Shown here in pieces: positions 10,342 to 24,017 of a DNA stretch of 64,000 nucleotides. The notes below the pieces were generated by a model. That model was not told the origin of the DNA. It saw only the letters and a program-made list of their open reading frames with translations, and made no database searches. The number at the start of each line of letters is the position of its first letter. The stretch's first letter is position 1. Source of the stretch: Nannocystis bainbridge (GTDB taxonomy: Bacteria; Myxococcota_A; Polyangia; Nannocystales; Nannocystaceae); assembly GCF_028368995.1 (NCBI RefSeq), contig NZ_JAQNDL010000003.1, forward strand, positions 1,550,001 to 1,614,000. Reading direction: 5' to 3'. Made by a program: the position numbers and the translations under genes.

Positions 10342-11106
10342 GCACCCAGCTTACCACCGCCGCGGCGGCTCGAAAAGCTCCTGCGTGCCCCGGCCCGGTG
10401 CCCGCCGAGCCGGCCGCGCGTGCTCCCGCTCGGCTCGTCTCTCCTCCCGGGCGACCATGGGAACCCCGCCGATGCGCCCTCGGTCTCGCGCTCACGCCGA
10501 TGCTCCTGTACTCCCCCGCGCACCGACGCCGGCCATCTCACGCGATTGTCCATTCCCTACACAACTCATAGACATGTCTCAAAGGACATATCATCATTGC
10601 TTCAATCACGCGAGCAACCCAGCCGCGCCACGAAGCCCGCCCTCCGGCCAGCTCTCGGCTCGACCTCACGGCCCCGCGGCTCGACGAAGACGGCAGCGTG
10701 CACGGACCGGAAGCCCGTCGTCCGTAGCCCGATCTCCCAGGCCGCCGAGCATCCCGTCGTCATGGTTTCTGAGTCGCTCGTCGTCCGCCAGCTGCACCCC
10801 GGGGCGCGTCTTCATCCGGCCGAGCCAAAACACACGCCGAGCAGGCGAGCGTGGCGCTCGTGCCGACGCCGTTCGCGCGCACGCGGTCGTCCGCCGTTTC
10901 GACGCCATCTTCGCGCTGCGGCGGGCGCGTCGCCGTCACGTCACCTGCCTCAACCTCGCGTTTGCCGCTCTCCTCGCTCACGACCTCGCACCACCCCTTC
11001 ATCGGTCGACCGCGTTCGCAAGGGCTTCCTCTGGTAAAAGCACGCACCGAGCCCGGGCTCCGCATGCTCGTCCGTCCGGGCCTCGCCTTGCTCTCGACAG
11101 GTGCCC
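10342..11106. other. long intergenic stretch
   Basis: No supported gene in about 765 bp; candidate frames are short and of low-complexity composition. It holds a dispersed repeat (10573-10592) in a locally A/T-richer patch and must contain the promoter of the acyltransferase gene. Confidence 0.5.
10573..10592. repeat. dispersed 14-bp-unit repeat, locus 6
   Basis: The unit CATGTCTCAAAGGA (10573-10586) is followed in register by CATATC at 10587. It is intergenic. Confidence 0.65.
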
Positions 11107-11865
11107 ATGTCCTTCCCAGCGCGGGTCATCCGCTACATCACCTCGATCCTCGTCTGGACTCTCGGGTTTGCATGGATGACCGTGACCATCCTCTTCCTCG
11201 TGGTCTTCGGGCTGGTCCGCGGCGGAGGTCCCGAGCTCAACCGCAGGGCAGCGCAGTGGATGTCGCACGTCACCCGCCTCGCGTACCCGCGCTTTCGCGT
11301 GATCTACGACCCTGATTTCGACCCGACGCGGCCGAGCGTGTTCTGTCAGAACCACGTCAACTTCATGGACGCCCACGTCGCCTGTCGCGTGATCCCGGGG
11401 CCGTTCTGCGGGTTGATGCTCGCCTCGCACTTCAAGATCCCCGCGTACGGCTGGATCATGCGGATCACCAGCGGGATCCCCGTGCCCTCCGCCAAGGGCG
11501 GACGCACGACCGCGCTCATGCTCGCCGCTCGCGATCGCATCGCTCGCGGGATCTCCATCCTCGTGTTTCCGGAGGCCCACCGGACCCTCGATGGCCACCT
11601 CCAGCCGTTCAAGCAAGGCGTCTTCTTCATGGCCCGCGACGCCGGCGCCCCGGTGGTCCCGATCGCCGTCCATGGCGCCTACGAGGTCAATCACAAGGGC
11701 ACCTGGCTGTTCAGGCGCGGGCCCGTGACCGTGTGGGTCGGGCCCCAGGTCGAGACCGAGGGCCTCGACGACGAAGCCCTCGCCGTCGTGATCGAGGAGA
11801 TGCGGGCGGACATCCACGAGTTCGTCGAGACCGGCTTCGTCCGCGAGCGACCCGCGGCGGCGTGA
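11107..11865 (+). CDS. 1-acyl-sn-glycerol-3-phosphate acyltransferase (PlsC-like)
   Basis: About 252 residues. An N-terminal membrane segment (residues 12-38) precedes the acyltransferase domain. Motif I is intact (NHVNFMD, the HxxxxD catalytic pair). Motif III reads FPEAHRT instead of the usual FPEGTRS, which is unusual at the glycerophosphate-binding site. VPIAVHG is motif IV. It probably acylates lysophosphatidate or a related lysolipid at the inner membrane. ATG 11107 is used; an adjacent GTG at 11101 is possible. It is monocistronic and convergent with the SDR gene. Confidence 0.85.
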   Translation: MSFPARVIRYITSILVWTLGFAWMTVTILFLVVFGLVRGGGPELNRRAAQWMSHVTRLAYPRFRVIYDPDFDPTRPSVFCQNHVNFMDAHVACRVIPGPFCGLMLASHFKIPAYGWIMRITSGIPVPSAKGGRTTALMLAARDRIARGISILVFPEAHRTLDGHLQPFKQGVFFMARDAGAPVVPIAVHGAYEVNHKGTWLFRRGPVTVWVGPQVETEGLDDEALAVVIEEMRADIHEFVETGFVRERPAAA

Positions 11866-11907
11866 CGGCGGCCCTGCCGCTCGCGGAGCTCCCGCGCAAT
11901 CCACCGA

Positions 11908-11930
11908 CATGTCCTCGCGGACATGTCCTC
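11908..11930. repeat. dispersed 14-bp-unit repeat, locus 7
   Basis: Two units start at 11908 and 11922. They include the perfect 18-bp inverted repeat CATGTCCTCGCGGACATG (11908-11925). The locus lies between the convergent acyltransferase and SDR genes and touches the SDR stop codon region. Confidence 0.8.
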
Positions 11931-12816
11931 ATGCATGCGGCGTCGCGGGCAGCACCAGCCCGCGCTCGCGCGCCAGCCGATCGGACAGCTCCCAGGTGCG
12001 CCGCGCCAGCTCGGCCTCGAGACATAGCGGCGTCGGCTCGAAGCGCCCGGGGTCGAAGCAGATCGCCCCGTTCGCCGGTCGGGCATCCGCCATCGTCAGC
12101 AGCCGCACCACGTTGGCCGCCGAGCGCTCCGTCGAGGCCCCGAACAGGCGATACAGCGCGCGGATGAACCACGGCCACTCGCGCGCCGTGTCGGTGCGGG
12201 TCATGCCGACGCAGGCGATGCTCGCGGTGACCGGCAGGTCGCGCCAGCGCTGCGCTGCCGCTTGCACGTGCAGGTAGCCCAGCACCTGCGACGACATCAG
12301 CGCCGCCAGCAGCCGCCAGCGGCGGCGCTCGAACTGCAGATCGTCGAGGTCGGGCACCAGCCCTGCCGGCGCCTTCGCCCCCACGTGCACGACGCGCCCG
12401 TCGCCCGAGCGGGCCAGCTGCGCCAGCGCTCCGCGGTTGAGCGCGTAGCGGGCCAGGTACTGCAAGGCGAACGCGCGCTCGAACCCGTCGGCCGTGTCGA
12501 CCCGCCGCATCGACGCCGTCATCGCCGTGTGCACCAGCCCGTGCAGCGCCGGTCGCCACCCCGCGATCGTCTCGATCGCCCGGCCCACTCCCGCCATCGT
12601 CGTGAGGTCGGCCGCGCGGTACTCCGCCACCGCAGCCCCCGCCGCGCGTACCGTCGCCGCCGCTCGCTCCCCGCGCTCGCCGTCGCGCCCGAGCAGCAAG
12701 ATCGCCGCGCCCCGGCGGGCCATCGCCGTGGCCGCCGTCAGCCCGATCCCCGCCGTCCCGCCGCTGAACACGAAGTTGAGGCCACGGACCCGTCGCTCGT
12801 CTTTCATCACGTCCAT
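11929..12816 (-). CDS. short-chain dehydrogenase/reductase-like protein lacking the YxxxK catalytic motif
   Basis: About 295 residues with the SDR fold. The cofactor loop is GGTAGIG near the N-terminus. The middle resembles the retinol dehydrogenase group (TADGFERAFALQYLARYALN), followed by GRVVHVGAKAP. The position expected to hold Tyr-x-x-x-Lys reads LMSSQ, so both catalytic residues appear lost, and NNAG reads VHTA. It is either an inactive or a repurposed SDR. ATG 12816 is used, with a GTG at 12819 beside it. It is divergent from a TetR gene, with a 12-bp palindrome between them, so that TetR probably controls it. Confidence 0.8.
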   Translation of the reverse strand: MDVMKDERRVRGLNFVFSGGTAGIGLTAATAMARRGAAILLLGRDGERGERAAATVRAAGAAVAEYRAADLTTMAGVGRAIETIAGWRPALHGLVHTAMTASMRRVDTADGFERAFALQYLARYALNRGALAQLARSGDGRVVHVGAKAPAGLVPDLDDLQFERRRWRLLAALMSSQVLGYLHVQAAAQRWRDLPVTASIACVGMTRTDTAREWPWFIRALYRLFGASTERSAANVVRLLTMADARPANGAICFDPGRFEPTPLCLEAELARRTWELSDRLARERGLVLPATPHA

Positions 12817-12833
12817 CACATTTTCAAAAATAT

Positions 12834-12845
12834 AAGCAATTGCTT
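12834..12845. promoter_or_regulatory. 12-bp palindromic operator in the SDR/tetR divergent region
   Basis: AAGCAATTGCTT is a perfect palindrome in the short (62 bp) A/T-rich region between the two divergent starts. Its form and place are typical of a TetR-family operator shared by both promoters. Confidence 0.6.
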
Positions 12846-12878
12846 GCCTCGTCAGCTTGCGTTCGCTAGCCCTCTCCG

Positions 12879-13520
12879 GTGGCCGTCAAGCGTCGCATCG
12901 AGCCCCGTCGCCGCCCCGTTCAGGACCGTTCGCAGGCCACCGTCGCCGCCGTCCTCCAAGCTGCAGCTTATATTTTGGTGCGCGAAGGCTACGCCCGCCT
13001 CACGACCAACCGGATCGCCGAGCGCGCCGGGGTCAACATCGCCTCGCTCTACCAGTTCTTCCCCAACAAGGAGGCCATCGTCGTCGAGCTCGAGCGGCGC
13101 CACGGCGAGCGCACCGACGCGGCGATGAAGGCCGCGCTCGCTCGCCCGCGCGGCGGCGATCTCGAGTCGACCCTGCGCGCGCTGGTCGAGGCCTACGTCG
13201 CCGCGCAGACGATCGAGCCGGCCCTGCAGCGGGCCTTCACCGAGGAGGTGCCGCGGCTCCGCGGCCGCCGCTCGGCCACCGGCGGCGAGCGCTGCGGCGC
13301 CGACGTCACCCAGCTCCTGGCCGCGTTCGGCGTCCGCTCGCAGCGGCTCGAGCTGGCCGGCTGGATGCTGGCGACGATCTGCCGCGAGGTCGTCTACCAC
13401 GGCGTGCTCGAGCGCGGCGCCGACACCCGCTCCGGCGCCCTCGTCGACGAGTTGGTCGGCATGCTCGCCGGGTGGCTGCGCGACGGCCGGGACGAAGCCC
13501 CGGGACGACCCAAAGCGTGA
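12879..13520 (+). CDS. TetR family transcriptional regulator
   Basis: 213 residues. The N-terminal HTH is clear: QAAAYILVREGYARLTTNRI, then AERAGVNIASLYQFFPNKEA. The C-terminal domain is a TetR ligand-binding bundle. GTG 12879 is the start supported by the spacing to the palindrome; no strong ribosome-binding site is visible. Divergent from the SDR-like gene, it probably represses that gene and itself through AAGCAATTGCTT. It converges on the metal efflux operon and is not likely to control it. Confidence 0.87.
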   Translation: MAVKRRIEPRRRPVQDRSQATVAAVLQAAAYILVREGYARLTTNRIAERAGVNIASLYQFFPNKEAIVVELERRHGERTDAAMKAALARPRGGDLESTLRALVEAYVAAQTIEPALQRAFTEEVPRLRGRRSATGGERCGADVTQLLAAFGVRSQRLELAGWMLATICREVVYHGVLERGADTRSGALVDELVGMLAGWLRDGRDEAPGRPKA

Positions 13521-13553
13521 CCTCGGGCGGACTGTCCCGCGACGCGCCTCGCT

Positions 13554-18342
<4,789 letters not shown>

Positions 18343-18346
<4 letters not shown>

Positions 18347-18696
18347 GGCTTCGCCTCGCCGGCGGGCGGCGGTCGGACGATCTTCAGCTCGGGGTTGCAG
18401 AGCCGGCACTGCGACTCGGGGAGGTCGTGCTCGACGCACCAGTCGTTGCTGGCCTTGAACGCGGCGATCAGGGCGGGATTGCAGCGAGTGCACAACGACT
18501 CGGGGACCTCGTGCTCGCCGCACCAGTCCTCGTGAGAACCAGGCTTCACGCCGGCAGCCGCGTGCTCGGGGCCTGACGCCGGAGCCGGGGCGGCAGGTCG
18601 GGCCTTCTGCTCCGCGTCCTGCTTCGGCGAATCACAACCAGACGCGAACAGGACGATGAGGGACAGGAAGACGGAGCGAGCCAATGTGTGGACCAT
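18343..18696 (-). CDS. small lipoprotein with two Cys/His repeats, first gene of the metal efflux operon
   Basis: 117 residues: a signal peptide with lipobox (ASGC, Cys21), an Ala/Pro-rich linker and two repeats of the type found in the downstream adaptor. These are DWCGEHEVPESLCTRCNP and DWCVEHDLPESQCRLCNP. It is probably a periplasmic metal-binding chaperone or buffer for the pump. ATG 18696 has GAGGG 7 bp upstream. Its TGA overlaps the adaptor's GTG, and the adaptor's TGA overlaps the pump's ATG, so all three products are translationally coupled. I know of no named family for it. Confidence 0.8.
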
Positions 18697-18820
18697 GAAC
18701 GAACCCTCAGGGGCGCTGTGTGCGAGTTGCTGGGAGGTGGATGCGGCCGATCGCCTGCGAGCGACGACGCCACGACGAGGGACTCCAAGGGACGAGGCGC
18801 GGCATGGGGTACGTGGGTGG

Positions 18821-19438
18821 TCAGCCGCTCGCGCGCGACTGTCGCTGCTCGCGGCGCGCCTGGGCGAGGACCTGGACGGCGCTGACGAGCGCGAGCCCGG
18901 AGATCAGGACGGCGACCAGCAGGTCGGGCCAGCGCGAGCCGAAGGCGAGCACGCCACCGGCCGCCAGCAACACCGCGAGGTTGCCGAGCGCATCGTTGCG
19001 CGTGCACAGCCACACCGAGCGCATGTTGCTGTCGCCGTCGCGATAACGGTACAAAAGCACCGCGACGGCGAGGTTGGCGATCAGCGCGACGACGCCGGTC
19101 GCGCCCATCACCTCGGCGTGCGGCAGCTCGCCGCCGGCGAGGCTGAGCACCGCGCGCCCGAGCACCCACAGGCCGAACAGGCCCATCGTCACGCCCTTCA
19201 CGGTGGCGACGCGGGCTCGCACGCCCAGCGCCCGCGAGGCGGCCCACAGGCTCAGGGCGTAGTTGCCGGCGTCGCCGAGGAAATCGAGCGCGTCCGCCTG
19301 CAGCGACAGCGAGCCCGCGAACAGCCCCGCGACCACCTCGACCACGAACATGCCACCGTTGACGGCCAGCGCGATCCACAGCGCCCGGCTGTAGCCAGGC
19401 GCGACCTGAATCGGCGTTCCGCAGCACTTTGCGCTCAT
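18821..19438 (-). CDS. cation diffusion facilitator-type metal transporter
   Basis: 205 residues with about six membrane segments. Acidic and Asn metal-ligand positions lie in segment 2 (ADALDFLGDAGNY) and segment 5 (RNDALGN). It starts with MSAKCC, a possible soft-metal site. There is no long cytoplasmic C-terminal domain, so it is a short CDF. It probably exports Zn, Cd, Co or Pb from the cytoplasm. ATG 19438 has GGAGG upstream. It is preceded by a MerR-type promoter (19462-19492) and lies directly upstream of the RND efflux operon on the same strand, 124 bp away. Confidence 0.87.
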   Translation of the reverse strand: MSAKCCGTPIQVAPGYSRALWIALAVNGGMFVVEVVAGLFAGSLSLQADALDFLGDAGNYALSLWAASRALGVRARVATVKGVTMGLFGLWVLGRAVLSLAGGELPHAEVMGATGVVALIANLAVAVLLYRYRDGDSNMRSVWLCTRNDALGNLAVLLAAGGVLAFGSRWPDLLVAVLISGLALVSAVQVLAQARREQRQSRASG

Positions 19439-19461
19439 ACCGGTCCTCCGGGGTGACGGTC

Positions 19462-19492
19462 AACGTAGACCCTGTAGCGACTACAGGGTCAA
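19462..19492 (-). promoter_or_regulatory. MerR-type metal-responsive promoter upstream of the CDF gene
   Basis: Two perfect 10-bp arms, GACCCTGTAG (19468-19477) and CTACAGGGTC (19481-19490), are separated by 3 bp. On the minus strand TTGACC (19492-19487) and TACGTT (19467-19462) lie at the two ends with a 19-bp spacer. The overlong spacer and the ACCCTGTAG arms are hallmarks of CadR/PbrR/ZntR-like operators. No merR gene is present in the window. Confidence 0.8.
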
Positions 19493-19756
19493 GCGAGGCC
19501 CGTCGGCGGACACGTGCGAGTCCCCGCACGTGTGGGTCTCGGGGAGCGCGAAGGTGCCGTCAGAGCGCCCCCAGCACGGTTCAGCCCCGGCGCCTCGAGC
19601 GCCCACACGAGGCCGCGCGCCGACGTGATCGGCCTCATCGCTCGCCGTGGTCCTCGCGCACTCCGGCTGCTCCGACCCGAACCATCGCGGCCGCCCGCGA
19701 GGCGTGACTCTCACTCGTGGCGCTCGCGCTGCGAGGCCTCGCAGACGCGACGCTCG
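19493..19756. other. intergenic stretch with a stem-loop
   Basis: No gene supported. A perfect 9-bp inverted repeat, ACACGTGCG (19510-19518) and CGCACGTGT (19525-19533), with a 6-nt loop lies just upstream of the MerR-type promoter. It may terminate transcription coming from the right, or act as a protein-binding site. Confidence 0.5.
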
Positions 19757-20230
19757 CTACAGCCGCTCGATCTCGTGGGCGCGGGCGTCGACCTCGAGCG
19801 GCGCATCGCGGTACCCGACGGTGGCGATCTGCTGCAAGTAGCTCCCGAGGAACGCCGCGATCGAGCCCGCCTGCTCATATTGATGGACGTGCCGGCATTC
19901 GTGCGACAGCAGCCGGGTGGAGACGGGGCGCTTGCGGACATAGATGCCATGGCCCAGGGTCAGGCCGATCGTCTCGGGACCCAGCATGCCGAGGCTCACT
20001 GCTGCCTGGCGGAGCTCGGGATCCTCCGGGAGCGGGATGCGGGCGACCACGGCGATCCGCACCCGCTCCGGCTCTCGGACCCCGACCGAGCGGGCGACCG
20101 CTTGCATCTTCGCGTCGAGCGCCAGCCCGTTGCGCAAGATCTCCGCCTCGCGGGCCTCGGCCCAGCGCACTACCGCGGGCCCGAGCGAGGCGAGGCGAGA
20201 CAGCAGATCGCTGCGCATGCCTGCGAGCAT
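19757..20230 (-). CDS. small HExxH putative zinc metalloprotein
   Basis: 157 residues containing SHECRHVHQYE, an HExxH-type zinc motif. It is followed about 30 residues later by APLEVDARAHE, which could supply the third, Glu ligand. No signal peptide is evident. The layout resembles small peptidase-like domains of the DUF4157 kind, but this is inference. ATG 20230 is used; a second ATG at 20218 is possible. The neighbours give no clear clue. Confidence 0.68.
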   Translation of the reverse strand: MLAGMRSDLLSRLASLGPAVVRWAEAREAEILRNGLALDAKMQAVARSVGVREPERVRIAVVARIPLPEDPELRQAAVSLGMLGPETIGLTLGHGIYVRKRPVSTRLLSHECRHVHQYEQAGSIAAFLGSYLQQIATVGYRDAPLEVDARAHEIERL

Positions 20231-20405
20231 ACGACGCCATCCAGGCGAGCACCAGCCGCTCCCTCCGCGAGAGCGACGCCATCGCCGGCGATTCTTCCTG
20301 CTCGCCGCGCCCGACCAGCTCGCGCCTGCGGCAGCCCGACCTCGCGGACAGATCGTGCAAACCCCGACCGCCTCGCCTCGGTGGTCGTCGCCGCGAACTC
20401 GACGA

Positions 20406-21665
20406 TCACCTCTTGCGCTTCGCGGCCCCGAGTCGCTTCGCCTTCAGCCCTCGCTGCTTGAACCATCCGCCGGCCTCGAGCGCGCTCACGGCCGCGGGCG
20501 GCGCGATCAGCAGCGTCACCGTCTGATCGCCGGTGCCGAGCACATACAGCGGCGCGACCCCGGCGACGAGGGCGACCGCGCGGAACAGCAGCGCGACGTC
20601 GACCCAATCGTCGACCTCCGCGAGCGGCGACTCGAGCGTGTGCTGCTCCCCTGCCGTGAATACCAGCCGCCAGCCGCGGCCCTCGACGAAACAATCCTCG
20701 TCGATCGAGATCGTCCGCCCCAACCTGCCTGCGATCGCCGTCAGCAGGGCACCGTGCTCGCGGTGCGGCGCGAACCCGGTCTCGGCGTCGAACTGCAGCA
20801 GCCAGCCGCGACGCTCGAACGGAAACCATGCCGGCCGCCCGTCCAGCGCCGCCTCGTCGATCGCCGTCGGGGTCGCGAACCCGGCCTCCACCAGCGTCGC
20901 CTCGAGCGCTGCCGCGGTCGGGTCGCGCTCGCGCAGCTCGATCCGCTCCTGGCGGCGCCGCGCCTGCTCGGCCGCCGCGACCTCGGGCAAACCATTGCGC
21001 GCCCTCGCCAGCGCCTCCGAGGCCCCGTCGATCTGCGCCAGCTCGTCGACGATCGCACGCACCCACGCGACCGTCTGCGGCTCTCCGGGCCGCATGTCGC
21101 TGACCAGCGTGGCCAGGTCTGCTGCCAGCGCCGCGTAGACGACCCGCCGCCCCCGATCGGCCCCGGCGAACGCTCGCACGCGGGCGAGCTCTTCGCCCAG
21201 CGCATCGAACTCTCGATACGCCGTGATCGCCATCGACTCGCCGTAATTGCGAATCACCGCGCCCGCGAACTCCGGCCCGAACCGCTCGGCGAGCCGCTCC
21301 GAGCGCGCCAGCAATTCCATCCGACCCGCGCGCGACAGCTTGGCCAGCACCATGCGCACCGCCATCGTCCACGCCACCCCGATCCGCGGCTCCGGGTGAC
21401 GCACCGCGACCTCCTCGAGGTCGTTCACGACGCTCTCCAGATCGGCGAACTGCGCCTCCGCGGCGAGCGCCACCAGCAAATGCTTGCCGGCGCGCAGCGC
21501 CTCGAACGCGAGGTTCGGCGCCGACCGGCCGCCGAGCTCGCCGCGGATCTCCGCATAGTTGCGCAGCGCCGCCGCGATGCGCGAGGAGGAGAGACTGGCT
21601 TCGCCGAGCGCGAGCATCGGCGCGACTCTACGCGAGGTCGCGGGCAGGTCGTGGGGGGCGAGCAT
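20406..21665 (-). CDS. hypothetical protein, predominantly helical, 419 residues
   Basis: No family recognised. The N-terminal 270 residues are rich in Ala, Leu and Arg with helical periodicity. They include a charged segment, EQARRRQERIELRERDP, that could be a coiled coil. The C-terminal 150 residues look like an alpha/beta domain (WLLQFDAETGFAPHREHG, then SIDEDCFVEGRGWRLVF), ending in a Lys/Arg-rich tail. No signal peptide. ATG 21665 has GGAGG 11 bp upstream. It is divergent from the copper monooxygenase-like gene. Codon use matches the rest of the genome. Confidence 0.7.
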   Translation of the reverse strand: MLAPHDLPATSRRVAPMLALGEASLSSSRIAAALRNYAEIRGELGGRSAPNLAFEALRAGKHLLVALAAEAQFADLESVVNDLEEVAVRHPEPRIGVAWTMAVRMVLAKLSRAGRMELLARSERLAERFGPEFAGAVIRNYGESMAITAYREFDALGEELARVRAFAGADRGRRVVYAALAADLATLVSDMRPGEPQTVAWVRAIVDELAQIDGASEALARARNGLPEVAAAEQARRRQERIELRERDPTAAALEATLVEAGFATPTAIDEAALDGRPAWFPFERRGWLLQFDAETGFAPHREHGALLTAIAGRLGRTISIDEDCFVEGRGWRLVFTAGEQHTLESPLAEVDDWVDVALLFRAVALVAGVAPLYVLGTGDQTVTLLIAPPAAVSALEAGGWFKQRGLKAKRLGAAKRKR

Positions 21666-21850
21666 GAGGACGTCGTACCTCCGAAGTTGCCGGCGTGGCC
21701 CCGGACCTTCACCTCGCCCGCAGACGCCTGCGCACCCGGGCGCCGCCTCGCGACCCCGACGGACCGGCCGCCTCGGCGCGTGAGCCTGCCGCTACCGCGC
21801 TCGGCTTCGCCATCTCCCGGGTCTGGCCCGCCCGCGATATCCTGGCCGCC

Positions 21851-23284
21851 ATGTCTCGCGCGCGCTCGCTCGTGGTCTCGCTCGTCGCCCTCACCGCCTG
21901 CAACGAATCGGCGAGCCCGCCGACGACCGGCACCGACAGCACCACGGCCGCGACCGACCCTGGCACCGCGGCCACCGACGCCAGCACCGACGGCCCCGCG
22001 ACCGCGACCTCGACCGGCGATGAGCCGACCACCACCTCGCCGACCGGCACCACCGGCGAGCCCGCGGGCCCGACCTACTACCGCGACATCAAGGCGATCC
22101 TCGACGCCAAGTGTGCCACTTGCCATCGCCCCGGCGACATCGCCCCGTTCTCGCTGACGAACTACGACGAGGCCGGCATGTTCGCCAAGATCCTCGGCCC
22201 CGCGATCGAGGACCGCACCATGCCCCCGTGGCCGCCCGGCGCCGACTGCAATCAGTTCGCCCACGACCGCGGCCTCTCGGACGGAGAGCGCGAGCTGGTG
22301 CTCGCGTGGATCGCCGCCGACGCGCCCGCGGGCGACCCGGACGACGCCCCGCCGCCGGTCGACGACGACGCGCCGCCGATCGCCTACGACGTGCAGATCG
22401 GGATCTCCGAGCCGTTCACGCCGGCGGAGGGGCTGGCCGACGATTATCGCTGCTTCCTGCTCGACTGGCCCAAAGACCAGGAGACCTACGCGACGGCCTT
22501 CACGATCGAGCCGGGGGCGCGGGAGATCGTGCATCACGTGATCGCCTTCATCATCCCGCCGGACGAGCTCGCGGAGTTCGAGGCGCTCGACGCCGCCGAC
22601 CCCGGGCCCGGTTATCCGTGCTACGGCGGCCCCGGCGGCGAGGCCAGCCCGCGCGCGCAGTGGCTCGGCGCGTGGGTCCCGGGCGCCAGCTCGGGCGCGC
22701 TGCCCGAGGGCACCGGCATCCGCGTCAAGCCCGGCTCGAAGATCGCCATGCAGATGCACTACCACCCGAACGGGGTCCCGACCGCCGACCAGTCGACGAT
22801 CATGGTCCGCACCGCCGACACCGTCGCGCGCCCCGCCCTGCTGCTGCCGGTCGCCCACCCCGGCTGGATGGTCGACGCCCCGCCCATGACGATCCCCGCC
22901 GGCGAGGCCGACGTCATGCACTCGTTCACCATCGACCTCGGCTCCATCATTCAGTACCTCTACAAGGACGAGGCGATCGGCGTCGGCAAGCCGATGCTGG
23001 CCCACATGGCCGGCGTGCACATGCACACCCGCGGCGCCCGGGCCAGCCTGGCCGTCGAGAGCGGCGGCGCCCCCGAGGCCTGCCTCGTCGACGTACCCCG
23101 CTGGGACTTCAACTGGCAGGGCATCTACGAGTTCGCCGCGCCGATCACCGTCGAGCCGTCCGACGTCGTCCGCCTCGAGTGCCACTTCGATAATTCCGCG
23201 GGCGACTCCGCGATCAAGTGGGGCGAGGGCACCGGCGACGAGATGTGCCTCGGCATGATCTACGTCAGCACCGACGCCCCGTGA
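21851..23284 (+). CDS. lipoprotein with c-haem motif and copper type II monooxygenase-like domain
   Basis: 477 residues. The lipobox is ALTAC (Cys17), followed by a Thr/Ala/Asp-rich linker to about residue 75. A haem motif CATCH (88-92) lies in a small cytochrome-like segment. The C-terminal 300 residues resemble the peptidylglycine/dopamine monooxygenase fold. They carry a His-His pair (228-229), His-x-His (303 and 305) and a further His-x-His (390 and 392), the copper ligand pattern expected for two copper sites. Haem may pass electrons to copper in place of ascorbate (inference). The substrate is unknown. A dispersed repeat begins at its stop codon. Confidence 0.8.
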   Translation: MSRARSLVVSLVALTACNESASPPTTGTDSTTAATDPGTAATDASTDGPATATSTGDEPTTTSPTGTTGEPAGPTYYRDIKAILDAKCATCHRPGDIAPFSLTNYDEAGMFAKILGPAIEDRTMPPWPPGADCNQFAHDRGLSDGERELVLAWIAADAPAGDPDDAPPPVDDDAPPIAYDVQIGISEPFTPAEGLADDYRCFLLDWPKDQETYATAFTIEPGAREIVHHVIAFIIPPDELAEFEALDAADPGPGYPCYGGPGGEASPRAQWLGAWVPGASSGALPEGTGIRVKPGSKIAMQMHYHPNGVPTADQSTIMVRTADTVARPALLLPVAHPGWMVDAPPMTIPAGEADVMHSFTIDLGSIIQYLYKDEAIGVGKPMLAHMAGVHMHTRGARASLAVESGGAPEACLVDVPRWDFNWQGIYEFAAPITVEPSDVVRLECHFDNSAGDSAIKWGEGTGDEMCLGMIYVSTDAP

Positions 23285-23319
23285 CATGTCCCTTTCGACA
23301 TGCTCCTCGGGGCATGTCG
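23285..23319. repeat. dispersed 14-bp-unit repeat, locus 8
   Basis: Units start at 23285, 23299 and 23313, each 14 bp apart. The array begins one base after the stop codon of the monooxygenase-like gene, ahead of a TetR gene. It could act as a terminator hairpin. Confidence 0.8.
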
Positions 23320-23408
23320 TGAGGGCCAGCCGACCGCCGCGCCCGCGCGCGGACGCACGAGCCCGGCGGCTGCGGCGGCGGGCGCGAGCGGTTATACTCG
23401 CCGGCGGC

Positions 23409-24017
23409 ATGGCGAGCGAAGACACCAAGTCGGCCCGGACGCGCGAGCGGATCCTCGACGCGGCCGCGCGCGTGCTCAGCCGCAAGGGCTACGCCGGCAC
23501 CCGCCTGGCCGACGTGGCCGAGGCCGCCGAGGTCCAGGCGCCGGCGATCTACTACTACTTCGAGTCGCGCGACGCGCTGATCGAGGAGGTCATGTGGGTC
23601 GGGGCCCACCGCGTGCGCATGCACGTCGAGGAGGTGCTGGCCGCCCTGCCCGCCGACACCAGCCCGTTCGACAAGCTGCTCGAGGCGGTCGCCGCCCACC
23701 TCCGCTACGAGCTCCACATCTCCGATTACACCACCGCGTCGATCCGCAACGCCAACCAGGTCCCCGAGCAGCTGCGCGTGCGCCCGGCCGCCGAGGAGGC
23801 CACCTACAGCCGCCTGTGGCGCGACCTGTTCGCCCAGGCCCAGGCCGCCGGCCAGCTGCGCCCGGGCCTCGACATCAACGTCTCGCGCCTGCTCCTGCTC
23901 GGCTCGATGAATTGGGCCGCCGAGTGGTGGAACCCGCGCATGCGCTCGCTCGCCGACCTCGTCAAGGCGACGCAAGAATTCGTCCGCTTCGGCATGGGCA
24001 ACCCGGCGCAGTTCTGA
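23409..24017 (+). CDS. TetR family transcriptional regulator
   Basis: 202 residues. The HTH is RILDAAARVLSRKGYAG, then RLADVAEAAEVQAPAIYYYF and ESRDALIEEV. The C-terminal domain (KATQEFVRFGM) resembles regulators of fatty acid catabolism, but this is weak. ATG 23409 was chosen since the family N-terminus starts there. It stands alone. Likely targets include fatty-acid operons in this region, but no matching operator was identified next to it. Confidence 0.87.
   Translation: MASEDTKSARTRERILDAAARVLSRKGYAGTRLADVAEAAEVQAPAIYYYFESRDALIEEVMWVGAHRVRMHVEEVLAALPADTSPFDKLLEAVAAHLRYELHISDYTTASIRNANQVPEQLRVRPAAEEATYSRLWRDLFAQAQAAGQLRPGLDINVSRLLLLGSMNWAAEWWNPRMRSLADLVKATQEFVRFGMGNPAQF

Noticed and set aside
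10327..11037. Possible genes in the gap before the acyltransferase
   Set aside because: Translations are Arg/Pro/Ser-rich, no ribosome-binding site or domain is seen, and frames on all strands look alike.
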